From assembly GCA_002721675.1 (NCBI GenBank), contig PBLC01000004.1, positions 1-38,840 on the forward strand: a stretch of DNA of 38,840 bases. The letters run 5' to 3'. The DNA is from Chloroflexota bacterium. Its GTDB lineage: Bacteria > Chloroflexota > Dehalococcoidia > Lucifugimonadales > Lucifugimonadaceae. Shown here one piece after another: positions 1 through 7,667 of the stretch. Numbering within the stretch: position 1 is the first letter of the stretch; every line of letters begins with the position of its first letter. A program made the translations under genes and the position numbers. Below the pieces are notes generated by a model. It saw only the letters and a program-made list of their open reading frames with translations, did not search any database and was not told the DNA's origin.

Positions 1-941
1 TAAGTATTTATTATTTCAAGATCGTCACAAGGTTTAGCAATTGGAACATCTTCATAAATGCCTAAATCTGCTCCTGCAGGAATAATTTCTACTAATTTTT
101 CCTCTCTTTCAAAGGGATCTATAGACATTCTAACTTTTGAAGCCTCAAGCCCCAATATTTTTCCTGCTTTTCTAGCTGCTTCTACATCACCAAGAAATGT
201 GTGAACTGGACCTTGGTTTCCGGCATATCCTTGAAAAAATAAACACCTTCCTCCTACTATCTCTTCCACAGTCTTTCTCATATGGCCTGGATAATCAGGC
301 GAAATCAGTCTATTGTCTGGACCCAATATATGCGGATGGCAGGCATAACCTACAATTGTTGCAACTGGAGTGCCATCAGCACTATCAAAACCTATTACAT
401 CTACGGAATGATCAACGGGTCCATCCCAATTCCTTCCTGTGAAGAGGGTTCCGCTCTTATCAGCAGGTCTTCTATTAATATTGATATCCGACCGACCATT
501 CCCATATGAAACGTTACAATCTACAACCGAATTTACAGCTTCATCTATAGCTTTAGATATTTTTTCAGGAAATGAGTCATAATATGGATTAATAAGTTCT
601 ACTCCTTCTGTAATCCACCCGGCACCATTTAAATTATCTTTGCCGTATGGAGGACCTGCATGAGTGTGGCTCAGACATATTCTAATGTTCTCTCTAGGAA
701 TGCCTATAGAAGATATTACAGCACCTCTAACCATGTCATCAATCTCCTCACTCATACTACATAAGTCAAAATCAAGTATAACCACTTTTTTTTCAGATGA
801 TTCACTTTCTAGATACATAGCATAGCAATACATAGGCATATCTATACCTTCTGCTACTTGATGAGTAGATGAGCCCCAGTTTGCATGAGGCATTCCAATT
901 GGTGGTGTAATATCTACTCTAGATGTCCCTACTTTTATCAT
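1..941 (-). CDS. Neutral ceramidase-like hydrolase, second tandem copy (partial, cut by window edge)
   Basis: An open frame runs from ATG at 939-941 to the left edge without a stop: 313 codons, C-terminus missing. A ribosome site AAAGGAG sits just before the ATG. The translation begins MIKVGTSRVDITPPIG and aligns without gaps to the first 300 residues of the upstream neighbour at about 77% identity (hand count, 70 differences). Family marks of the neutral/alkaline ceramidase N-terminal domain are present: HTH within SHTHAGPP near residue 92 and the second zinc histidine in YACHPHILG near 202. The motif that holds the nucleophilic serine in characterised ceramidases reads AGNQGP here, so the substrate may not be ceramide. 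It lies 22 bases behind its paralogue, presumably in the same transcript. The family call is firm; the reaction is not. Confidence 0.85.
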   Translation of the reverse strand, partial: MIKVGTSRVDITPPIGMPHANWGSSTHQVAEGIDMPMYCYAMYLESESSEKKVVILDFDLCSMSEEIDDMVRGAVISSIGIPRENIRICLSHTHAGPPYGKDNLNGAGWITEGVELINPYYDSFPEKISKAIDEAVNSVVDCNVSYGNGRSDININRRPADKSGTLFTGRNWDGPVDHSVDVIGFDSADGTPVATIVGYACHPHILGPDNRLISPDYPGHMRKTVEEIVGGRCLFFQGYAGNQGPVHTFLGDVEAARKAGKILGLEASKVRMSIDPFEREEKLVEIIPAGADLGIYEDVPIAKPCDDLEIINT

Positions 942-963
942 ATTTTCTCCTTTATAAGATATT

Positions 964-2361
964 CTAATCGAATTTTTTTATCTCTGAATCACAAATATCA
1001 AGTATTAATTCTTCAGATTCAGGACTCAGAGGGGTGTTTCTTGTTTCATATCCTCCCTCTTCATAAGCCTTTGCAGTAGGAAGATACCCAAGCCAGCCAT
1101 TTGTATATCCTGACCAAAATATTTTTTTATCTGGATTCAAGGATTTAATTTTGTGACTAAATTCCATAAATGGCTCTAAAGGTAACCCTTGAAAAATTAT
1201 ATCCCCTATTTTTATAGTTTGTATCCAAATATTTACTTTTCCTCCCTCAGATATCTCAGTAAGTTTCCTTGTAAAATTAGTCCTCTTCACTTTGGAAACC
1301 ATCTTTTTTATTTCATCCTGACTGCCTGATTCTCTAACTTTTTTTAGGTCTAGCAGTGCATTTTGATATGCTTCAGATGCTTCTTCATATGATGGAAATT
1401 CTAATGAGGGCAAATCAACGTATGTATTTCTTACTTGAACTTCATCATTTGATGATTTCAGCGGAACATCTTCATACATTCCTAAGTCTGCTCCAGCTTG
1501 TATTATTTCAACTAATTTTTCTTTTCTCTCAAATGGATCTATTGACATTCTAACTTTAGAAGCCTCCAGTCCAAGGATTTTTCCGGCTTTTCTAGCTACC
1601 TCAACTTCTCCAACAAAGCCATGTATTGGGCCTTGATTGCCAGCAGCACCTTGTAAAAATATACAACTTCCACCAACTATCTCTTCCACAGTCTTTCTCA
1701 TATGACCTGGATAATCAGGAGAAATCAGTCTATTGTCTGGGCCTAATATAGTGGGGTGGCATGCGTATCCAACTATTGTAGAAACAATATTTTCATCTTC
1801 ATCATCAAAACCTATTACATCAACTGAATGATCTACAATCCCTTCCCAATTTCTACCAGTAAAGAGATTTCCTTTTTCATCTGCTGGTCTTCTATTAATA
1901 TTTATATCAGACCTACCTTTTCCGTATGAAATATTACATCTATTAAAAGAATTAGTAGCCTCTTTAACTGCCTTTGAAATCTTATCTGGAAAACTATCAA
2001 AATATGGTTTTATTAAATCTACACCTTCTGTCAGCCATCCACCACCAGTAGAATCACTTCTGCCATATGGAGGGCCTGCATGAGTATGACTAACACTTAT
2101 TCTGATATTTTCTCTTGGTATATCAATAACGGAAATGACAGAATCTCTAATCATTTGGTCAATCTCATCATCAATAATACATAAATCTAAATCAAGGATA
2201 ATAACTTTATTTTTTGAAGACTCACTCTCAATATACAACACGTAGCAATATAAAGGCATATCTATTCCCTCAGCAACCTGATGAACAGATGATCCCCAGT
2301 TTGCATGTGCTATACCAACAGGAGGTGTTATATCAGCCTTAGAAGTTCCTACTTTTAACAT
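964..2361 (-). CDS. Neutral ceramidase-like hydrolase, first tandem copy
   Basis: 465 residues, much shorter than classical neutral ceramidases (about 650-780) and lacking their C-terminal domain. The likely zinc site can be traced: HTH at 92-94, His202 in YACHPT, Glu396 in GLPLEPF and Tyr419/Tyr426 in SGYTNGWLGY, matching the order His, His, Glu, Tyr of the Pseudomonas enzyme. The usual catalytic serine position falls in GAAGNQGP (239-245) and is not serine. No signal peptide is visible, which suggests a cytoplasmic enzyme. A ribosome site AAGGA precedes ATG at 2359-2361. Tandem with a partial close paralogue downstream and 54 bases behind an MFS transporter, so uptake followed by hydrolysis of an amide or ester substrate is a reasonable guess. 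Family confident, substrate unknown. Confidence 0.85.
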   Translation of the reverse strand: MLKVGTSKADITPPVGIAHANWGSSVHQVAEGIDMPLYCYVLYIESESSKNKVIILDLDLCIIDDEIDQMIRDSVISVIDIPRENIRISVSHTHAGPPYGRSDSTGGGWLTEGVDLIKPYFDSFPDKISKAVKEATNSFNRCNISYGKGRSDININRRPADEKGNLFTGRNWEGIVDHSVDVIGFDDEDENIVSTIVGYACHPTILGPDNRLISPDYPGHMRKTVEEIVGGSCIFLQGAAGNQGPIHGFVGEVEVARKAGKILGLEASKVRMSIDPFERKEKLVEIIQAGADLGMYEDVPLKSSNDEVQVRNTYVDLPSLEFPSYEEASEAYQNALLDLKKVRESGSQDEIKKMVSKVKRTNFTRKLTEISEGGKVNIWIQTIKIGDIIFQGLPLEPFMEFSHKIKSLNPDKKIFWSGYTNGWLGYLPTAKAYEEGGYETRNTPLSPESEELILDICDSEIKKFD

Positions 2362-2415
2362 TTTTTTTCCTTACTAATATTTATATTTATATAGTAATAA
2401 TTATAATTAATAGTG

Positions 2416-3642
2416 TTATTTAAACTTTAACCATGCAAAAAATGCAATTATTGCACCTATTAAAGATAATACCGCAGTAAAAATTATTACACTATTAAAC
2501 CCATTTAAATCGTAAAGAAATCCTGCTAATAATGGTGACATTGATCCAAGTATTGCTCCACCAGTAAATAACAATGAGACAGATGTGCCTTCTGTGCCTG
2601 GAACTGTATACTCCATGGCTGCAGCAGCAATTACAGGAATTATCGCAAACAATACACACCCAAGTAATAAAAGTAACAGTATGAGTATTATTCCTGAATT
2701 GCCTAAATAAATTAATATGATAAATAAACTCGTCAGGAACATTCCTAAAGTAATTATTGGTAATCTTCCAATCCTATCTGACAATGATCCCCATAATGGT
2801 GTAAATATAACACCAGAAATTCCAATCAAAGAATAATGAAAACCTATGGCAACAGCACTAAGATTTAAAGATTCTTTCAAATAAATCAACAAATAAATTG
2901 TAAAAGCTCCATGAACTGCTTGCCTAATTGCATGCAGAGAAACCATTGTTATAACCTCAATTTTTTTTAATGATTCAATTGCTTTAAAAAAGTAAATTTT
3001 GAGATTAATATTATTGTTGGATGAAATTATAATTTTTGAATGAAAAGAAAAAACAACTATTGATAATATTAAACAAAGAATTGATATTAAAATTGCAACT
3101 TCTCTCCAATCTAAATTTAAAGAAAAAATATTTAATATGACTATGCCGCTTAATAGCGCTCCGGTTAGTAATGGCCCAATAGCATTTCCTGCAGAAGCAG
3201 CTGACAAATGCACTCCTAAAGCAAATGCCTTTTTATCGGGATACTTATAATTAAGAACTGCGAAAGCAGGTGGGTGCCAAATATTAGGCCCACCTCCAAG
3301 AATTATAAATGCAATAAATCCTAAAAAAACCCAGTTAGATACTGATAATAATGAAATTAATAGGAACCCTATAAACATAATAAAAGCACTTAAAGATATT
3401 AATATTCCTAGTCTTTTATTAAATAAGTCAGTCAAAAGGCCTGCAGGTACATTTATTAACCCTGAAGAAATGCTATTTGCAGTAGCCAAAGCACCTATTT
3501 GGACACCTGAAAGAGAAAGGCTCTCTTTTATAAAGGGAATCAGGACTTGAACAGATGATGAAAATATATGCTTTACACCATGACCAGCAGATAGTGAGTA
3601 AAGAAATAAGTTTCTTTTAATATACTGAAAACTTAAAGACAA
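2416..3642 (-). CDS. Major facilitator superfamily (MFS) transporter
   Basis: 408 residues, almost entirely hydrophobic, with about twelve membrane segments and a central hydrophilic loop near residues 195-225, the usual 6+6 MFS plan. The second half carries the motif-A-like loop LWGSLSDRIGRLP, and the first half a weaker version, PAGLLTDLFNKR. The substrate cannot be told from sequence. The start is TTG at 3640-3642, six bases after the stop of the PH-domain gene. No strong Shine-Dalgarno is visible, so translation may be coupled to the upstream gene. It precedes the two ceramidase-like genes in the same direction and could import their substrate (inference). Confidence 0.85.
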   Translation of the reverse strand: MSLSFQYIKRNLFLYSLSAGHGVKHIFSSSVQVLIPFIKESLSLSGVQIGALATANSISSGLINVPAGLLTDLFNKRLGILISLSAFIMFIGFLLISLLSVSNWVFLGFIAFIILGGGPNIWHPPAFAVLNYKYPDKKAFALGVHLSAASAGNAIGPLLTGALLSGIVILNIFSLNLDWREVAILISILCLILSIVVFSFHSKIIISSNNNINLKIYFFKAIESLKKIEVITMVSLHAIRQAVHGAFTIYLLIYLKESLNLSAVAIGFHYSLIGISGVIFTPLWGSLSDRIGRLPIITLGMFLTSLFIILIYLGNSGIILILLLLLLGCVLFAIIPVIAAAAMEYTVPGTEGTSVSLLFTGGAILGSMSPLLAGFLYDLNGFNSVIIFTAVLSLIGAIIAFFAWLKFK

Positions 3643-3648
3643 TCTTGA

Positions 3649-4344
3649 TTAATCTGGAAGAAGCCCTCTTAATTCATTTGCCACCGGACCCGGATCAGTT
3701 ATTTCTTCCATTCTGATAGTCATCCTTGCCCCAATTCCGCTTGAAACTACCACACTTCCTCTGCCAGTTACTATTTCAAATAAACTTCTAGCCTCCTGAA
3801 TAGATATTATTCTACCTACAGGTATTTCATTGGTATATAACCATAGGAACTTATACATATGAATTATTCTCCTATCCGTCACAAGATAGGTTATACATAG
3901 ATTTCTTAGGTATCTAGTTGTCCCTTTAAAGAAAAGCCAAAATCCAATTATACCAACTACGAATGGGTATACGTAAGGAGCAAGTGTAACGAAGAATAAA
4001 TAACCAGCAATTGCAAAAAAAGGAACTGATACTAACATCCTAAAATATGCAGGTCTCATTGTTGGGTGCCGCATTATCAATTCTTTCTCTCCTTTTACCA
4101 ACATTGGCATAGGAAAACTTGCTAGAAACCCAAGCACAAAACCTGTGACTAAGAGGAATCCGCCTATTGCGCCACATACAACTGAAGGGAGTAATAAATC
4201 TGTTTTAGCATCTCCTTCAGCAAGAAGTAACCCATAAACAGCAAAAGCTAGGAAAGGTAAAGAAACTAATAAGTTGACAAAAAACTTAACGATAAAGGTT
4301 GAAACCCCTCTTATTTCTGGTGGTACTGTTGTATTTGTAGTCAT
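3649..4344 (-). CDS. Membrane-anchored bacterial PH-domain protein
   Basis: 231 residues. Four hydrophobic segments are visible (roughly 17-40, 53-76, 103-120, 124-143), followed by a C-terminal bacterial PH domain (about 147-231). That domain has the usual core: a strand ending in YLVTDRRII, then NEIPVGRIISIQ, then a GRGSVVVSSG strand, and the closing ITDPGPVANELRGLL. Such bPH2 proteins (YdbS-like) sit in the cytoplasmic membrane and are of mostly unknown function. A good ribosome site, AGAAGGA, precedes the ATG. It lies between the PD40/coiled-coil gene (43-base gap) and the MFS transporter (6-base gap), in one apparent operon. Confidence 0.75.
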   Translation of the reverse strand: MTTNTTVPPEIRGVSTFIVKFFVNLLVSLPFLAFAVYGLLLAEGDAKTDLLLPSVVCGAIGGFLLVTGFVLGFLASFPMPMLVKGEKELIMRHPTMRPAYFRMLVSVPFFAIAGYLFFVTLAPYVYPFVVGIIGFWLFFKGTTRYLRNLCITYLVTDRRIIHMYKFLWLYTNEIPVGRIISIQEARSLFEIVTGRGSVVVSSGIGARMTIRMEEITDPGPVANELRGLLPD

Positions 4345-4387
4345 ATTTTTTCCTTCTCGTTTATTTTAGCCTTAATTAATAAAAATG

Positions 4388-6022
4388 TTAATTACCTCTA
4401 AGCATTTGGAGTAATGTAGCTCCTACAGTTACTACAAGACCAAGCATAGCTAACGTGGTAGGATCCTGCAATCTCTCGTCAAATCCGCCTCCCATCTCAC
4501 AATCAACCTCAGTACCCAAACTTACGTTACCAAAAAGACCTCTGCCTTCTTCTTCATCTTCAACAAAACATTTTTCATCGGGTTCGAAGAAATCATCGCG
4601 ACCTCCTGCTCCATCCATATTTTTCATCATCTCTCTCTGCTGTTCCATTCTCTCTTGTTCCATTCTCATCTGCTCATCCATCATTTCTTTATCCATCCTC
4701 TGCTGTTCTTCTCTCATTTCTCTTTCTTGTTCCATTCTCTCTCTATCGGCCTCCATCTGCATCTCAGTCCTCTCTCTCTCCATTTCCATTCTCTCTCTAT
4801 CGGCCTCCATCTGCCTTTCCATCATTTCTTGATTCATTCTATCCTGCTCTTCCATTCTTTCCCTATCCATCCTCATCTGCTCATCCATTCTATCTTGTTC
4901 CATCTTCATCCTCTCATCATCTTGTCTCTGCATGTCATTCATCATTTGATTGCCTTGCCCCATCATGTCTCTCATGCCGCCCATCATGTTGTTGCCGCCA
5001 CCCATCATGCCACCCATAAATCCTCCACGGCTACCTCGGCCATAATCTACTTTTTCTGCGCCAAGATTAGTGTTTCCATCAGGAAGAAGAATTGCATTAG
5101 ATCCAGGATCACAATGATTTACTAACCCAATCTTACCTCCTTGTTTTGTGGTGAATGCAATGGTACAAGGATCATCCTGTGAGAATGATACAGTGCCAAT
5201 TTCGCCTGGAATTCTTACAGGAAGCTGCTCTTGACTAAAATTATTTTGCCATCCTATATTTGACCAATATAATTGATCATTCTTAAGAAATATAAATTGA
5301 GGTTGCATTTCTCTTGATGGTCGAATTCCCTCATAAGGATGAAAGGCAGGAGATCTCTCATTTTCACCACCTTCTCTTATAGCCCAGTTTCTAAAATCAT
5401 CCATATTGTAACCCCAAATATTCCCATTTGTTACATATGCAAATATATTGCCGTGTGACTCCCCAGCAAACGCAGCTTCAGATTCATCTTGAGGAGTAAA
5501 AGTCATAGGAACTGCTTCGCTTTGCCCTCTCCCTGACTCTTCTGGAGTTCCCCAAATATTTTTTAAAAATATATCTTTATTGCCATTGATATCCGATGAA
5601 AATAACATTTGATCCCAAGGACCCCAATCAGGTTGAGTCTCGTTAGATCCGTTATGGGTCAAATTAAATTGTCTTTCTCCTTGCATATCTTTAACAACGA
5701 TATTAAAGAATCCATCCTCATTTGAAGAATAGGCTACGTGAGATCCATCTGGGCTAAGACTTGGCCATCTTTGGTCAGATGGAGAAAAAGTAATTTGTCT
5801 TAAGTTATTACCACTTCCATCCATGGCATATATATCCCAATTACCATTCATTTTTGAGTCAAAAACCACAGTTCCATCCATATATGGTCTATCAGTAGGA
5901 ATTTGATTATTAAAGTCTAATTCAGTTTGATGGCCAACTGCATTAACATCTTGTGTAATTGAATAAAAAGATCCAACAATTACTATTAACGCAAACAGTT
6001 TTGTGGCTGAACGCTTATACAA
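4388..6022 (-). CDS. TolB-like PD40 beta-propeller protein with Met/Glu/Arg-rich coiled coil and C-terminal membrane anchor
   Basis: 544 residues with an unusual build. Residues 8-28 are a hydrophobic signal or anchor. Residues 50-320 hold TolB-type PD40 repeats (for example NGNWDIYAMDGSG, PSLSPDGSHVAYSS and NGNKDIFLKN). Residues 327-364 are Gly/Met-rich (GGFMGGMMGGGNNMM). Residues 365-470 are a highly charged stretch of Met, Glu, Arg, Gln and Asp, predicted to be a long helix or coiled coil. An acidic segment with two Cys (485, 508) follows, then a C-terminal membrane segment at 522-541. The start is TTG at 6020-6022, supported by GGAG six bases upstream inside the end of the cvpA-like gene (3-base gap). 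It is probably an envelope protein facing outward. The propeller is confident; the role is unknown. Confidence 0.7.
   Translation of the reverse strand: MYKRSATKLFALIVIVGSFYSITQDVNAVGHQTELDFNNQIPTDRPYMDGTVVFDSKMNGNWDIYAMDGSGNNLRQITFSPSDQRWPSLSPDGSHVAYSSNEDGFFNIVVKDMQGERQFNLTHNGSNETQPDWGPWDQMLFSSDINGNKDIFLKNIWGTPEESGRGQSEAVPMTFTPQDESEAAFAGESHGNIFAYVTNGNIWGYNMDDFRNWAIREGGENERSPAFHPYEGIRPSREMQPQFIFLKNDQLYWSNIGWQNNFSQEQLPVRIPGEIGTVSFSQDDPCTIAFTTKQGGKIGLVNHCDPGSNAILLPDGNTNLGAEKVDYGRGSRGGFMGGMMGGGNNMMGGMRDMMGQGNQMMNDMQRQDDERMKMEQDRMDEQMRMDRERMEEQDRMNQEMMERQMEADRERMEMERERTEMQMEADRERMEQEREMREEQQRMDKEMMDEQMRMEQERMEQQREMMKNMDGAGGRDDFFEPDEKCFVEDEEEGRGLFGNVSLGTEVDCEMGGGFDERLQDPTTLAMLGLVVTVGATLLQMLRGN
4730..4814 (-). 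repeat. 31-bp perfect direct repeat, two copies 54 bp apart, inside the coiled-coil region
   Basis: Bases 4730-4760 and 4784-4814 are identical over 31 bases, giving an 18-codon period. Both encode the residues QMEADRERME within the charged helix. The flanking sequence is made of weaker versions of the same unit (ERM, EQDRM, DEQMRM), so the stretch probably grew by slippage or unequal exchange. Confidence 0.8.
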
Positions 6023-6025
6023 CTT

Positions 6026-6643
6026 CTACTCCGAGGCTAAAGATTTCTTCTTGTCTAAAACTTCATAGGCATAAGAAAAGTCACCTGGCAGCATACCAAG
6101 TGCCCCTCCTGGAATACCATTATATACATCTACCACTACGGTAGTAACATCAGATTCTACTAATGTGTCACTCAAGAATCCTTCTCCCATATCCTTAGCT
6201 ACATTAGTTAGTGCTTGCTCAAGGGCATCGCCAGATTTATCTTCAAGTTCTTCTGTTTCGATTGGATATGCAAGAGTAGCTATAAATGACACTACCGCAC
6301 CTACAATTAAGAAACCTGCTACTAATCCTAGGGCAATTCCACCAATTTTATCTAACCATCCCAGCAATACCATGCTAAGCATTGTTTTGAGAATTTTTGC
6401 CACAATTCTTCCAGCAATAAAAACTCCAACATAAATAACTACATAAGATAAAGCAGTGGCTACAGATTCTGCTTCAACATTTTGACTTATAATTCCAACA
6501 ACTCTTTCAGAAAACTGACTGCTAACTAAACTAGCAACATATAAAGAGGCAACAGTCAAAGCACCAGTAATTAATCCTGACCTATAACCCCATAGGGCTC
6601 CTAGGGCAAAGAGTACAATCAAAATCCAGTCAAAAAAGTTCAT
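6026..6643 (-). CDS. CvpA-family membrane protein
   Basis: 205 residues. The N-terminus (NFFDWILIVLFALGALWGYRSG) is the typical CvpA opening: an Asn/Asp pair, a membrane helix and the G-Y-R-x-G turn. Further membrane segments follow at about 28-48, 63-83 and 95-120, then a soluble tail of about 85 residues. CvpA proteins are inner-membrane proteins linked to colicin V production and envelope stress; the exact activity is unknown. The ATG has a strong AAGGGGG ribosome site. It is the first protein gene of the leftward operon after tRNA-Pro and ends three bases before the start of the PD40 gene. Upstream, a TTGACA near 6692-6697 is present but lacks a convincing -10 at 17 bases. Confidence 0.8.
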   Translation of the reverse strand: MNFFDWILIVLFALGALWGYRSGLITGALTVASLYVASLVSSQFSERVVGIISQNVEAESVATALSYVVIYVGVFIAGRIVAKILKTMLSMVLLGWLDKIGGIALGLVAGFLIVGAVVSFIATLAYPIETEELEDKSGDALEQALTNVAKDMGEGFLSDTLVESDVTTVVVDVYNGIPGGALGMLPGDFSYAYEVLDKKKSLASE

Positions 6644-6720
6644 AAAAGCCCCCTTAAATTCATACTTAGGTTATATCTTCTAAATAATCCCGTATTATGT
6701 CAATCTCATAAACTAATTAA

Positions 6721-6797
6721 TGGTCGGGGAGCCGGGATTCGAACCCGGGACCTCCTGGTCCCAAACCAGGCGCGCTGCCAAACTGCGCCACTCCCCG
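6721..6797 (-). tRNA. tRNA-Pro (anticodon UGG), CCA encoded
   Basis: 77 bases on the minus strand. The acceptor stem is CGGGGAG/CTCCCCG with discriminator A and an encoded CCA. The anticodon stem CCTGG/CCAGG encloses the loop TTTGGGA, giving UGG. The T-arm is CCGGG-TTCGAAT-CCCGG, fully canonical. The mature 5' end lies only six bases behind the stop of the aldolase gene, so it is probably processed from a shared transcript. Confidence 0.97.
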
Positions 6798-6803
6798 ATT
6801 GGT

Positions 6804-7568
6804 TTATTTAAGAGCCTTAGCAATACTTTCGCAACCTTGCATATATATTGTTGCGTCAGTATTAATAGATATGTATTGCACTCCTAGATCTTTAAGCCAT
6901 TTACCCATTTCAACATCTTTGGCATAAGAGCCTACTGCTCTACCAGCCCCTCTAGCTTTGTCTGCAGCAATTTTCATGGCATCAGCAACTTTTTTGTCAG
7001 TAACTTGACCAGGAATACCTAGAGACTGCGAAATATCATATGGACCTAGAAAAAGAACATCTATCCCATCTACTTCCATAATTTCATCTAAATTATCTAA
7101 GCCTTTTTTACCTTCAATGTGAACAATTGTCATTGTTTTTTCATTTTGTATATCTGTATGATCTTTGCCTTTATTGACGAAATAATCCCCTGCTCTAGTA
7201 AAAATTGATAATCCTCTGTGCCCAATAGGATCATACTTAGCTGCATTAACTACATCTACAGCATCTTGTTTTACATTTATTTGAGGAACTTGCACCCCAG
7301 TTGCTCCAATATCTAAAGCTCTCAAAATTAATCTCTCATTGTTTTCCCCAACTCTCACTATAGGGTCAACTCCAGTTCCATTTGCAACCATAACTAGATC
7401 AGTGATTGTTTGCATATCCAATGGTCCGTGTTCAGTGTCTAGAATACAGAAATCCATTCCTGAATAACCTAAAGTATCAATCATTGTTCCTGAAGGAACT
7501 ATACAAAAAGGACCTACAACGACTTCTCCTTTTTTAATTCGAGATTTAATTGATTCTTTATTTGACAT
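6804..7568 (-). CDS. HpcH/HpaI family class II aldolase
   Basis: 254 residues, normal length for this family of metal-dependent pyruvate aldolases (2-keto-3-deoxy sugar acid or 4-hydroxy-2-oxo acid cleavage). Recognisable elements in order: DFCILDTEHGPLD with the catalytic-type His47, PIVRV with Arg72, GATGVQVPQI, the KYDPIGHRG loop, metal ligand Glu152 in IEGKKGLDNLDEI, and metal ligand Asp178 in GPYDISQSLGIPG. The family usually has I-E-T where this has I-E-G. ATG at 7566-7568 follows a GAGGTGAT ribosome site. It is transcribed toward tRNA-Pro and diverges from the PhnP-like hydrolase. The family is certain; the substrate cannot be named. Confidence 0.88.
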   Translation of the reverse strand: MSNKESIKSRIKKGEVVVGPFCIVPSGTMIDTLGYSGMDFCILDTEHGPLDMQTITDLVMVANGTGVDPIVRVGENNERLILRALDIGATGVQVPQINVKQDAVDVVNAAKYDPIGHRGLSIFTRAGDYFVNKGKDHTDIQNEKTMTIVHIEGKKGLDNLDEIMEVDGIDVLFLGPYDISQSLGIPGQVTDKKVADAMKIAADKARGAGRAVGSYAKDVEMGKWLKDLGVQYISINTDATIYMQGCESIAKALK

Positions 7569-7594
7569 TTATCACCTCATAGACTTTCATTAGG

Positions 7595-7623
7595 CTTATA
7601 CGATGTTTAGCACAATGTGTTAA
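7595..7623 (-). promoter_or_regulatory. Candidate sigma-70-type promoter for the aldolase/tRNA-Pro transcript
   Basis: On the minus strand TTAACA (7618-7623) and TATAAG (7595-7600) are separated by exactly 17 bases, about 27 bases upstream of the aldolase start codon. Two copies of a TTTAGCA...CACAAT element (7606-7616 and 7624-7637) overlap the spacer and -35 side and could be operator half-sites. Read by eye only. Confidence 0.45.
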
Positions 7624-7667
7624 TTTAGCAACACAATAACAAATAATCAATTATCGAGAGAAAATTA

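Noticed and set aside
197-509. Plus-strand frames near the left edge
   Set aside because: They oppose the partial ceramidase-like gene, whose frame is open to the edge and strongly similar to its neighbour.
4455-5125. Long plus-strand frames opposite the coiled coil (Ser/Ile/His/Leu-rich)
   Set aside because: They are antisense shadows of the repetitive Met/Glu/Arg codons; composition is not protein-like and no ribosome site fits.
6644-6720. TTGACA at 6692-6697 as promoter of the cvpA-like gene
   Set aside because: The -35 is perfect but the best -10 at 17 bases is GAAGAT; TATAAC is about 22 bases away. Not strong enough to list.
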